NCBI GenBank assembly: GCA_002155105.1
Contig: MUZD01000001.1
Coordinates: 372,001-436,000, forward strand
DNA: 64,000 nt
Reading direction: 5' to 3'
From: Sedimentibacter sp. SX930
Lineage (GTDB): Bacteria; Bacillota; Bacilli; Lactobacillales; Aerococcaceae
The translations under genes and the position numbers were made by a program. A model generated the notes under the pieces. That model did no database searches and was not told where the DNA came from. It was given only the letters and a program-made list of their open reading frames with translations. Below are positions 39,997 to 48,094 of this stretch, piece by piece (the first letter of the stretch is position 1; each line of letters starts with the position of its first letter).

Positions 39997-40683
39997 TTAT
40001 ATTTGGTTTAAATGTCTTCCAATTACGTATTTTGAATGCGAGGTGCTGTTTGTTTCTTCTGTCTGCACCAGACTCTGGATCCAACCAGGCAGGTAATTGT
40101 CGAATTTGACTTCCAGTACGCAGTCGATCCCAGGCTCCCTGATTCCGATGCGGCCATCGTGGAAGAAAGAGGATACTTGTGTGCTGGCGTGCATATCAAA
40201 ATCCAATGTGATGCGCGTGTTACCGGGTCCATAGGCGAAGGCTTCCCGTTCATAAGTGATGATCACTTTCGGTTCCATGCATTGGCTTTTGCACTTTGCA
40301 TAAAATTCCTGGAGCAACGGATGATTGGCATCAGCAAGGCAGTCATATTTTTTTTTGATAAGCTGGTCGGCCATGTCTTTCGTGATGCAGGCGCTCTGTT
40401 TGTAACCGACTGCTCCGTCCTTGACTTTTTTTTCTAGGCGGATAAAGGAAGCGTCATTGTTGTAATAACGGATGCGGAACTTCTCGCGGTAACTGCGGCC
40501 ATCCTCTTTGTCCCAATAAGCATCATCATAAATCGTGTCAAAATAGAGACTCCTGATGCTGTAGCTGTTGCCTACTGAATTCTCGTCATGTTTCAGGACC
40601 TTTCTCAGCCGACTTGTGAGGATGACTTTGTTTTTTTGGGAAATCTCGTGTTTGAATTCGTTTCGGTAGCATATTTCGCTCAT
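39997..40683 (-). CDS. VTC-domain protein (polyphosphate polymerase-like)
   Basis: A 228-residue protein with the VTC tunnel fold. Basic and acidic motifs of the active tunnel are visible: YRNEFKHEI at the start, IRSLYFDT, REKFRIRYY, FIRLEKKVKDG, VIITYEREAF and CVLEVKFD. In yeast Vtc4 these bind ATP, metal and the growing polyphosphate chain. The bacterial form is soluble and presumably works with the adjacent DUF4956 membrane protein. First gene of the minus-strand cluster; the two-component genes upstream may control it. Confidence 0.88.
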   Translation of the reverse strand: MSEICYRNEFKHEISQKNKVILTSRLRKVLKHDENSVGNSYSIRSLYFDTIYDDAYWDKEDGRSYREKFRIRYYNNDASFIRLEKKVKDGAVGYKQSACITKDMADQLIKKKYDCLADANHPLLQEFYAKCKSQCMEPKVIITYEREAFAYGPGNTRITLDFDMHASTQVSSFFHDGRIGIREPGIDCVLEVKFDNYLPGWIQSLVQTEETNSTSHSKYVIGRHLNQI

Positions 40684-40837
40684 AACGCTCGACCTCGCTT
40701 CTTGTTTCTCTTGATGTCCTTATTCTATGCCGATTTGGGTCACAATTCTCCGTAAACAGGGCAGAGAGTTGTTGCAAAAATGGAGCAAATTGAGCGGAAA
40801 GATGCGTAAAGTTGAAAGAGCGCCGAATCCCAATGCA

Positions 40838-40893
40838 AAAAAAAGGGCCGAAACGCTAGCCTATGGGGGCGGTCAGCGTTTCGGTCCTTGTTT
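40838..40893 (-). terminator. Terminator after the sensor kinase gene
   Basis: On the minus strand GGACCGAAACGCT pairs with AGCGTTTCGGCCC, followed by eight T residues. It separates the two-component genes from the VTC cluster. Confidence 0.9.
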
Positions 40894-40896
40894 TAT

Positions 40897-42321
40897 TTAA
40901 TTGGATGCATTTTGTTGCGGCAGGATGATCGTGAAAGTTGTTCCTTTTGCGGATGACATGACTTCAATGCGTCCGCCGTAAGTCTGAACGATCGATTGGA
41001 CGATGGAGAGTCCGATGCCATGCACGCCTTTATTGCCTTTGTAGAAGCGGTCGAAAATATGCGGCAGGTCTGCCTTGGAAATCGGTTCGCCATCATTGTA
41101 GATGGTGATCATGATCCGGTTGTCTATCTCTTTGCAGCCCAGACGGATGATGCCTTTTGCGTAACGCAGGGCGTTGGAGATAAGATTCTGGAAGGCCCGT
41201 TCAAAATCCCGTTCATCATAATGGAACAGGACAGGATCCCTCTGGAAGTCGAACAGCACTTGCAGATTTTTTTGATCGCTGACGCTGGCGTAGCGTTCGG
41301 CGGTATAGGCCAATGTTTCGCGGATATCGTTGGTGGCGGTCAACCGATCCGATGAACGGGTCTCCAGACGCGACAGGTAGAGGATGTCCTCGACAAGCGT
41401 GCCGAGTTTGTCGGTCTCGTTTTTGATTGCGATGGCGCCTTTTTTGTCGTCGATGATGCCGATTTCGATGCCTTCCGCGTTTGTTTTGATGATCTGCAAC
41501 GGTGTCCGCAATTCATGGGAAGCGTTCTGGAAGAATGTGCGCTGATCTGCGTCATACAGCTTGAGTTTTTTTGTGGTCTCGTTCATGGTCGTCTTCAGTT
41601 CATGGAGCTCCAAGTCGACGAATTCCTCATCGATCGTCTGATAGTTCCCTTCACCGATCTCTTTCGCGAACAATGCCAGCGTCTGCAACGGTTTCGTGAT
41701 CCTTGAAACGAGCAGGTAGGTGATGGTGGCGATGGTCACCAGCCCGATCAGCATGATGATCAAAAGAATCTGATTCAGGTTCTGCTCGAAGACGAACAGG
41801 TCGGACATATTAAGGAAGAACACCGCGTAGGTCCCTTCCTCTTCGGCGTTGGGGGCGATGGAATAGTAATAGAGATTATCCTCCAATTCCAATTTCCCAT
41901 CGGCTGTCAATGCCAGCGTGATGTCGGAATTTTCCAGCCCGGAAACGAAATTCGTCAACGAATCGTCATCACTGAACCCTGTGTCCTGAATCTGCGGGAA
42001 GAGGATTTCGAAATCTTCGGAAATGATCGTCTTTTGGACGCTGGATGCGAAGGCTGTGTGAGGTTCTTTATTCTTGTCCCTTGGCTCATCCACAAGGGTC
42101 CCATCCGATGCTGCGGGCTCCGGTTCCAATTTTTTGTCCTCGGCGAAGGGACGCTCGATGTAATCTTGTCTCGCTTCGGAAAGCAGCGAGGTCGCGGCTG
42201 TTTCGATGTACTGGGTAAAGAAAAAATTGAACACCAGATAAATCAAGGTAAAGATGGCCGCCAACAACAAGGTGACGGTCGTCAGAAGCCGGATCTTCAA
42301 ACTTTTTTTCGATGTCTTCAT
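40897..42321 (-). CDS. Sensor histidine kinase (HAMP-containing)
   Basis: A 474-residue membrane kinase: membrane helix 1 (about 10-35), an extracellular region of about 145 residues, helix 2 (about 183-205), HAMP linker, dimerisation domain with phospho-acceptor H269 in NASHELRTPL, and an ATPase domain with N box (NLISNALRYAKG), G1 (IYNDGEPI) and G2 (GVHGIGLSIV). It overlaps the response regulator by four bases. Nearby genes of the VTC/beta-lactamase-like cluster are candidate targets, possibly in envelope stress. Confidence 0.93.
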   Translation of the reverse strand: MKTSKKSLKIRLLTTVTLLLAAIFTLIYLVFNFFFTQYIETAATSLLSEARQDYIERPFAEDKKLEPEPAASDGTLVDEPRDKNKEPHTAFASSVQKTIISEDFEILFPQIQDTGFSDDDSLTNFVSGLENSDITLALTADGKLELEDNLYYYSIAPNAEEEGTYAVFFLNMSDLFVFEQNLNQILLIIMLIGLVTIATITYLLVSRITKPLQTLALFAKEIGEGNYQTIDEEFVDLELHELKTTMNETTKKLKLYDADQRTFFQNASHELRTPLQIIKTNAEGIEIGIIDDKKGAIAIKNETDKLGTLVEDILYLSRLETRSSDRLTATNDIRETLAYTAERYASVSDQKNLQVLFDFQRDPVLFHYDERDFERAFQNLISNALRYAKGIIRLGCKEIDNRIMITIYNDGEPISKADLPHIFDRFYKGNKGVHGIGLSIVQSIVQTYGGRIEVMSSAKGTTFTIILPQQNASN

Positions 42322-43019
42322 CCTTCAGACGACTCCTTCACAGTGAAGCCGAATCCCCAAACAGTCTCGATCTCGACTGCTGAACCGGCTAGTTTCTTGC
42401 GCAGGCGCCTGACAGTATCATCGCAGGCTCGCGTCTCGATGTCCTTGCCGTAGCCCCAGATTGAATCCAACAGCTCGTCCCTGGAAACAGCACGGTTTTT
42501 GTTTTCTATAAGATAAACGAACACATTGTATTCATTCGGTGTCAGGTTGAGGGAGACACCATTCTGTTTGACGGACATGGCGGCCAGATCTATTTCGATA
42601 TCGCCGATCCGCAGCGTCGCTTCTTCCTGATGGGACGGCAGGCGTTCCTGATCCATCTTGATGCGGCGGAGCATCGCTTTCACGCGCATATTCAGGGCGA
42701 TGGCACTGAACGGTTTTGTGAAATAATCATCACTCCCAAGGTTGATGCCCGTCGCATAATCCATATCGCTGTCTTTTGCGGTCAGGATGATGATCGGTAC
42801 CGAACTGATGTTGCGGATTTTTTTTGTGATTTCGAAGCCGCTCGAACCGGGCATCATCACATCCAGGATGACCAGGTCCGGTTGTTTGTTCTGGAAAGCT
42901 TCGTAGAGCAGGTCGCCATTGGGAAAGTCGGAGACCATATAGCCCTCGCTCTCCAGAAACGTCTTCACAGTCAAACGGATGCCATCTTCATCTTCTGCAA
43001 TATATATTTGTTCATTCAT
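42318..43019 (-). CDS. OmpR-family response regulator
   Basis: A 233-residue regulator with a receiver domain (acidic pocket EDED at 9-12, phospho-aspartate in LVILDVMMPG, lysine in DDYFTKPF) and a winged-helix DNA-binding domain (EYNVFVYLIENKNRAVSRDE, DTVRRLRKKL). ATG 43019 is used because GGGGTGG precedes it and the receiver domain begins there; a longer frame is unsupported. Its last codons overlap the kinase start. Confidence 0.93.
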   Translation of the reverse strand: MNEQIYIAEDEDGIRLTVKTFLESEGYMVSDFPNGDLLYEAFQNKQPDLVILDVMMPGSSGFEITKKIRNISSVPIIILTAKDSDMDYATGINLGSDDYFTKPFSAIALNMRVKAMLRRIKMDQERLPSHQEEATLRIGDIEIDLAAMSVKQNGVSLNLTPNEYNVFVYLIENKNRAVSRDELLDSIWGYGKDIETRACDDTVRRLRKKLAGSAVEIETVWGFGFTVKESSEG

Positions 43020-43233
43020 AGTGTTATCCACCCCATTCTTGTTTCCAGTATAACCGATTTTCAATTGGAAGATTACGAAAAACTGCGGCAATCCTGCAGA
43101 AATTGGAACAGGGAAACACTATTTGCATACTCTCGTGAAAATAGATGGCACATGACTGCGACAAACTGGTAAAATAGCGTATAGTCCTTCGAGAAGTCGG
43201 GCTGTGAATCTTTGATTTTTGGAGGAATAAACT

Positions 43234-43734
43234 ATGACCCTTACACATAGAAACGCAACTTTGGACGATGTGGAAGATATCGTCGCCATCTACAATCAGA
43301 CGATATCCAGCCGGATGGTGACGGCCGACCTGGAACCGGTGACCGTCAAACAAAAAATGGGCTGGTTCCTGGACCATTCGCCCAGCTACAGACCAATCTG
43401 GGTTTTTGAAGAGGATGGGAAAATCTGTGCGTGGGTGAGCTTTCAAGCTTTCCATGAGCGTGCCGCCTACGACAAGACGGCAGAATTGAGCATCTATATC
43501 CATGAAGACTACCGCGGCAAAAAAATGGGCACGCAGATCATGGAAACAGTATTGGCTGCTTGCGACGAGTTGGACATCACCAATCTGGTCTGCCTCATCT
43601 TCGGCCACAATGCACCAAGCATCGGGCTGATGAAAAAATTCGGTTTCGAACAATGGGGATATTTACCTAGAGTGGCCGAACTCGACGGCATCGAGCGCGA
43701 CCTCGTTTACTTGGGCAAACGAGTGCGCGACTGA
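43234..43734 (+). CDS. GNAT-family N-acetyltransferase (phosphinothricin acetyltransferase-like)
   Basis: A 166-residue acetyltransferase. The acetyl-CoA site appears as IHEDYRGKKMGTQIMETVL (R/Q-x-x-G-x-G/A-like), and the ending LMKKFGFEQWGYLPRVAELD is typical of the PAT/MnaT subgroup that acetylates methionine sulfone, phosphinothricin or related amino compounds. TTTGGAGGAA precedes the ATG. It stands alone; a hairpin at 43813 follows. Confidence 0.88.
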   Translation: MTLTHRNATLDDVEDIVAIYNQTISSRMVTADLEPVTVKQKMGWFLDHSPSYRPIWVFEEDGKICAWVSFQAFHERAAYDKTAELSIYIHEDYRGKKMGTQIMETVLAACDELDITNLVCLIFGHNAPSIGLMKKFGFEQWGYLPRVAELDGIERDLVYLGKRVRD

Positions 43735-43812
43735 CTCTCGAAGCGGCAGAATTGGGGATTGAAGGACTTTTGCGGTTTCCGTTTTGCAGGTACAGAAACT
43801 CGCGTCAGTTAT

Positions 43813-43850
43813 CTATCATAGGCGAATATATTGAGGGTCGCTTATGATAG
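43813..43850. repeat. Inverted repeat between GNAT and DMT genes
   Basis: CTATCATAGGCGA pairs with TCGCTTATGATAG around a 12-base spacer. There is no T-run; it might be an operator or weak terminator. Confidence 0.5.
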
Positions 43851-43958
43851 TTCTGTTGATATATTGTTAACATTGTGTTATTTTTATTGCAGCCTCCATC
43901 CTTTTAGTATAATAAGTAAGCAAGTTTTAGAAATTATTTTATAAAGGATGGATGTAGC

Positions 43959-44852
43959 ATGTGGTTTTTATTTGCGATAGTTTCCGTTTTGGCTTGGGGC
44001 ACAGCGGATTTGTTTTATAAAAAGGGGAGTGACCCTAAAGATAAATACAGTTATCTGAAGATCGTTATCATGGTAGGCGCGGTCATGGGGATCCATGCGG
44101 TCTATGTCATGCTGACTTCGGGCGTGGTCTACGATCCCAGCAACATGATTACGTATCTGCCTGTATCGGCTTTGTACATCTTATCGATGGCGGTCGGCTA
44201 TGCCGGATTGCGTTTTCTGGAATTGTCGATCTCTTCACCTGTACAGAACTCGTCCGGAGCAGTATCCGGCTTGTTGACTTTCATTTTCTTGGGCCAATCC
44301 ATGACCGGCCTTCAATTTTTCGCGGTAGGACTGATCACGGTCGGAGTCATTCTGCTGTCGGTATTCGAACAACGGTTTGCAGAGGCGGAACGGAAAGAGA
44401 ACAAGGAAATGGTTGACCGGAAATATAAGTACGGCGCAATCGCCTTGTTGTTCCCGCTGGGTTATGCGTTGATCGATTCGCTGGGGACATTCGCGGATGC
44501 GTGGGTCTTCGACAGAGGGATGGACGAAATGCAAGCGAACATTTCCTATGAATTAACCTGGCTGATCGTTGCCGTTGTGGCTTGGATTTATCTTGTCTGG
44601 ATCAAGAAGGAAACCTTCGCTTTGCGTGATCAGAAAGACCGCGGTTTGGCAGCCATCTTCGAAACATTGGGGCAGTTCTTCTATGTGTTTGCGATCAGCG
44701 CGAACGCAGTCATCGTTGCGCCGCTGATTTCTTCCTATAGTATGGTATCCGTCATCCTTTCGCGGATTTTCCTGAAAGAAAAACTGACCGCAAAACAATA
44801 CGCGGTCATCGCGATGATTATGGTAGGCATCTTTATCTTGGGATTCGAGTAA
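43959..44852 (+). CDS. EamA/DMT-superfamily transporter
   Basis: A 297-residue protein with about ten membrane helices in two EamA repeats (for example SISSPVQNSSGAVSGLLTFI in the first half and NAVIVAPLISSYSMVSVILS in the second). Helix-end GLRFLELS and ILSRIFLKEKLTAKQY are typical family signatures. AAAGGATGGATG precedes the start. Substrate is unknown. Confidence 0.85.
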   Translation: MWFLFAIVSVLAWGTADLFYKKGSDPKDKYSYLKIVIMVGAVMGIHAVYVMLTSGVVYDPSNMITYLPVSALYILSMAVGYAGLRFLELSISSPVQNSSGAVSGLLTFIFLGQSMTGLQFFAVGLITVGVILLSVFEQRFAEAERKENKEMVDRKYKYGAIALLFPLGYALIDSLGTFADAWVFDRGMDEMQANISYELTWLIVAVVAWIYLVWIKKETFALRDQKDRGLAAIFETLGQFFYVFAISANAVIVAPLISSYSMVSVILSRIFLKEKLTAKQYAVIAMIMVGIFILGFE

Positions 44853-44908
44853 ACCTAACGATGAGATGACGAATTGCGGCGCTGAAAATGCTGTATTGTA
44901 TGTAATAG

Positions 44909-44955
44909 AAGAAGGACACTTTTCCTCACCAAATGAGGGAGGTGTCCTTTTTTGC
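44909..44955 (+). terminator. Terminator after the DMT transporter
   Basis: AAGGACACTTTTCCTCA pairs with TGAGGGAGGTGTCCTT, followed by a T-run. Confidence 0.9.
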
Positions 44956-45063
44956 GTATGCGACCTATTTGTCGGCTTTGATGGATTAAGATGTCAGAGC
45001 TATCAGGTTCCTCCATACTGCCTTCTTTACAGAAAAAATTGGGTAATCATTGCGAAATATACT

Positions 45064-45090
45064 TAATAATTCAGCTGAAATACCGACAAT
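45064..45090 (+). promoter_or_regulatory. Sigma-28 (SigD)-like promoter ahead of motA
   Basis: TAAT (45064), 15 bp, CCGACAAT (45083-45090) resembles the flagellar sigma factor consensus TAAA-N15-GCCGATAA, lying 48 bases before the motA start. Confidence 0.55.
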
Positions 45091-45137
45091 GATAGCGTAT
45101 GACTATGCGATATCATTATAACGGAGGTAAAAATTCA

Positions 45138-45950
45138 ATGGGTGTCATAATTGCATTGGTGGTAAGCTTTGGCGCGTTAATTATAGGTTTTTTAGGAGAA
45201 GGCGGACACGTTGGTGCATTGATATCATGGACACCTGCCCTGATTGTTTTTGGTGGTACAATAGGAAGTTCCATGCTCGCTTTTCCTGTGAGCGATCTTA
45301 AAAAAATAGGGCGTATTATGAAATCAGGATTATTGTATGAGCAAGCGGATTTAAATCAACTGGTAGCATATTTTTATGAATTATCGGTCAAAAGTAAGAA
45401 AGACGGCCTATTGAGTTTAGAATCGGAAGTAGCACTGAATCCGGATGCTGATCCTTTTTTGAAAAAAGGGATTCAATCGCTGGTTGATGGAGAATCACAT
45501 GAATCGATAAGCGATTCGCTTGGTAATGAAATCGACCGTATAGAAGAGAGGCATAAAATTGGGGCCGCAATATTCAATTCTGCAGGCGGGACAGCCCCTA
45601 CCATGGGGATTGTGGGCACCGTTTTGGGACTGGTGCATGTACTTGAAGGATTGGCTGAAGCAGATATGTCAAGTTTAGGAAAAAGCATTGCATCGGCTTT
45701 CCTTGCAACATTATACGGATTAGCAAGTGCAAACCTTATTTTTCTGCCTATGGGTAACCGATTGAAAATAAACAATCAAAAAGAGCTTTTAGAAAAGGAA
45801 TTAACATTGGAAGGCATTTTATTATTAGAAAAAAGGGTTAGCCCTAAAACTATTCAGGAAAAATTAATGGGTTTTCTGAATGGCGATGAAAAAGACGAGA
45901 AAAATGGTTCAAATACGACTGTTGCTAAAGAAGTGGTGAGCGCTACATGA
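45138..45950 (+). CDS. motA: Flagellar motor stator protein MotA
   Basis: A 270-residue MotA/TolQ/ExbB-type protein with four membrane helices. It begins MGVIIALVVSFGALIIGF; the proton-channel proline region GTAPTMGIVGTVLGLVHVLE and the last helix SAFLATLYGLASANLIFLP are characteristic of MotA. ATG 45138 follows ACGGAGGTAAA. The stop overlaps motB by four bases. No other motility gene is in the window, so the pair is isolated; a non-flagellar stator role cannot be ruled out. Codon usage is AT-richer than neighbours. Confidence 0.9.
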   Translation: MGVIIALVVSFGALIIGFLGEGGHVGALISWTPALIVFGGTIGSSMLAFPVSDLKKIGRIMKSGLLYEQADLNQLVAYFYELSVKSKKDGLLSLESEVALNPDADPFLKKGIQSLVDGESHESISDSLGNEIDRIEERHKIGAAIFNSAGGTAPTMGIVGTVLGLVHVLEGLAEADMSSLGKSIASAFLATLYGLASANLIFLPMGNRLKINNQKELLEKELTLEGILLLEKRVSPKTIQEKLMGFLNGDEKDEKNGSNTTVAKEVVSAT

Positions 45951-46729
45951 GTAGGCGCAAGAAGAAGGAAGAAGAACACGACAACAGTGAAAGATGGCTT
46001 CTTTCATACGCAGACTTTATCACTTTATTAATGATTTTTTTTGTTGTCATGTATGCGATGAGCAGGATGGATCAAGGCAAATCTACAGAGTTAAAGCACT
46101 CCATCAGTGCTGAGTTCGGCGCTATATTTGATGACAATGGTGGAGAAAAACCAGTCGATATGGGAGTCGAAACAGCATCGGAGCAACCTTTAGTGCAGGC
46201 GAATCCGCAGACAGGGGAAAATGAAGAAGGCGCGACTTTATCGGAAGGCGAAAAACAGGAGCAGGTCAAGGAAATGCTTGATGAATACATAGCCGAAAAT
46301 TCATTGTCGGATGATATCACAACCTCGATTGAAACAAGAGGATTGGTCGTAAGTTTTAATGGTTCGATGTTCTTCGAAAGCGGCGAAGCAGAGATTAAAA
46401 CAGAACAGATCCCCAGTCTTGTGGAAGTAGCTAAATTACTGAATCAACCTTTCTTGCAACAGAGTTATATAAGGGTGGAAGGCTATACCGATAACGTACC
46501 CATGAAGAATGAAGAATATGATTCGAACTGGGATCTATCGGTAATGCGGGCAAGCAATGTTGCAAAAGCGATAATCGATCAATCCGGTATTGATCCGACA
46601 AAAGTATCTGCAGTTGGTTATGGCGAATATCGTCCAACAGGAGATAACAATACTTCCGAAGGCCGTGCCCAGAATAGAAGGGTGGACATACTACTTCTGA
46701 ATTCGGAGTTCAACGATACTGAGATATGA
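45947..46729 (+). CDS. motB: Flagellar motor stator protein MotB
   Basis: A 260-residue stator subunit: basic N-terminus, single membrane helix with the essential proton-binding D23 in SYADFITLLMIFFVVMYAMS, a plug/linker of about 100 residues, and a C-terminal OmpA-like peptidoglycan-binding domain (GYTDNVPMKNEEYDSNWDLS, RAQNRRVDI). It is translationally coupled to motA. A terminator follows at 46753. The pair anchors a proton-driven (or sodium-driven) stator to the wall. Confidence 0.93.
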   Translation: MSRRKKKEEEHDNSERWLLSYADFITLLMIFFVVMYAMSRMDQGKSTELKHSISAEFGAIFDDNGGEKPVDMGVETASEQPLVQANPQTGENEEGATLSEGEKQEQVKEMLDEYIAENSLSDDITTSIETRGLVVSFNGSMFFESGEAEIKTEQIPSLVEVAKLLNQPFLQQSYIRVEGYTDNVPMKNEEYDSNWDLSVMRASNVAKAIIDQSGIDPTKVSAVGYGEYRPTGDNNTSEGRAQNRRVDILLLNSEFNDTEI

Positions 46730-46752
46730 TTGCAAGAGAACGGTCTATAGAG

Positions 46753-46788
46753 GTGGCAAAAAAGCAGCCAGTAGGTTGCTTTTTTGCG
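46753..46788 (+). terminator. Terminator after motAB
   Basis: AAAAAAGCAGCC pairs with GGTTGCTTTTTT across AGTA. Confidence 0.85.
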
Positions 46789-46894
46789 TTGTGGCGATGC
46801 ACCTTTGGGCTTCAGCGTTCTTCCTTTTTGTGGATTCCGCTGAAATAAGCGATAATTATAGTAGAAAACTACTTTTTGAAGGAAGGGAACGCAT

Positions 46895-47803
46895 ATGGAA
46901 TCGCCGCAACAAGGAGTAAAAGGGAAGGGATTGTTTGGGCTCAGTCTGGCTGGAGGAGGCTTGAAGTCCTTTTCGCAGCTTGCCGTCCTTCATGATCTGG
47001 AGAAGCATCATGTGAAAATCGACGCAGTTGCAGGCACTTCGATGGGAGCGGTCATAGCGGCTTTGGTGGCCAGCGGACTAACGGCATCCGAAATCGAGGA
47101 AACCTTATTGGACGAGGAAAGGGAATTTGCTGATCGCGGGGTCTTCAGCAGGCCCGCCTATCTGCTCTTTCAGCATGTTCGGGAACACAATAACGGTTTC
47201 GTTGAACTTCAGAACCTGCAGCAGATGGCCTGTCAATTATTCGAAAAAATAGGCTGCCGGATGCTTTCCGATTGCCGTTTGCCTGTCGCAATCACGGCAG
47301 TTGACATCCATACAAGCGAACTGATTGTTTTCACCAACAAACCCGAGTTTTTCACGAGTCCAACCGGAGATTGGCTCATCTATCCGCATGATATCGAATT
47401 GGGGATGGCCGTGGCGGCATCCTGTGCGTTTCCGATGATTTTCTCCACCGCATCCTTAGACGGGAGGCAGTTAGTCGATGGCGGGGTGATGATGAATTTG
47501 CCCATTCCGCTGTTTGACCGGTCGCTATTCAGTGTGCTGCTGTCCGTGTCGATGATCTATGATGCAGTCGACCGTCAACTGGCTTCGCCGTTCAATGTCG
47601 CAATCCAAAGCCTGGATATCCTGATCCGGCAAATGGACCGCCAATTGACGAAGCAGGCGGACATCCAGGTGAACTTTCCGATTGAACCGCAGCTTGTTTT
47701 TAAGGTGGGAGCCGGTGCGGAAGTCATCGCCATCGCCAATGAGATGCTGCGGAATAATCCGATTGACTACGATCTGCTGGAAAAGCATCGGCAACAGGGG
47801 TGA
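46895..47803 (+). CDS. Patatin-like phospholipase
   Basis: A 302-residue acyl hydrolase of the patatin/RssA group. The oxyanion loop LAGGGLKSF, nucleophile S49 in GTSMGA and catalytic D195 in VDGGVMMN form the Ser-Asp dyad. No signal peptide or membrane helix is evident, so it is probably cytoplasmic or peripheral. GAAGGAAGGGA precedes ATG. Substrate is likely a phospholipid or acyl ester; it stands alone with a palindrome array downstream. Confidence 0.9.
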   Translation: MESPQQGVKGKGLFGLSLAGGGLKSFSQLAVLHDLEKHHVKIDAVAGTSMGAVIAALVASGLTASEIEETLLDEEREFADRGVFSRPAYLLFQHVREHNNGFVELQNLQQMACQLFEKIGCRMLSDCRLPVAITAVDIHTSELIVFTNKPEFFTSPTGDWLIYPHDIELGMAVAASCAFPMIFSTASLDGRQLVDGGVMMNLPIPLFDRSLFSVLLSVSMIYDAVDRQLASPFNVAIQSLDILIRQMDRQLTKQADIQVNFPIEPQLVFKVGAGAEVIAIANEMLRNNPIDYDLLEKHRQQG

Positions 47804-47859
47804 AGCCGATTGCAGGTACGCAACTTGCCCATGAGCCCATGAGCGCATGAGAGGGCCGC

Positions 47860-47991
47860 AACTCCGACGAGAGAGCTCTTATCGGAGTTCAGGATAGTGA
47901 GAATTCCTGAACTCCGGTGAACAACGCCTCATCGGAGAACACGTATGAAAAACAAGCCTGAACTCCGGCGAAGAAGGCCTCATCGGAGTTC
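47860..47991. repeat. Intergenic palindrome array, family B (three units, 50-51 bp period)
   Basis: CTCCG arms start at 47862, 47912 and 47963. Hairpins: AACTCCGACGA with TTATCGGAGTT, CTCCGGTGA with CATCGGAG, GAACTCCGGCGA with CATCGGAGTTC. They lie between convergent patatin and methyltransferase genes. Confidence 0.88.
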
Positions 47992-48047
47992 AGACTACCG
48001 ATTGCCGACCGTCAGCTGGCGCTTCCACCCACCGAGGTTGAATCAAC

Positions 48048-48082
48048 CAAAAAAAACGCACAATCGGCTGATTGTGCGTTTT
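48048..48082 (-). terminator. Terminator after the MetE-like gene
   Basis: On the minus strand AACGCACAATC pairs with GATTGTGCGTT, followed by a T-run of eight. Confidence 0.88.
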
Positions 48083-48094
48083 CGCATATAACGA

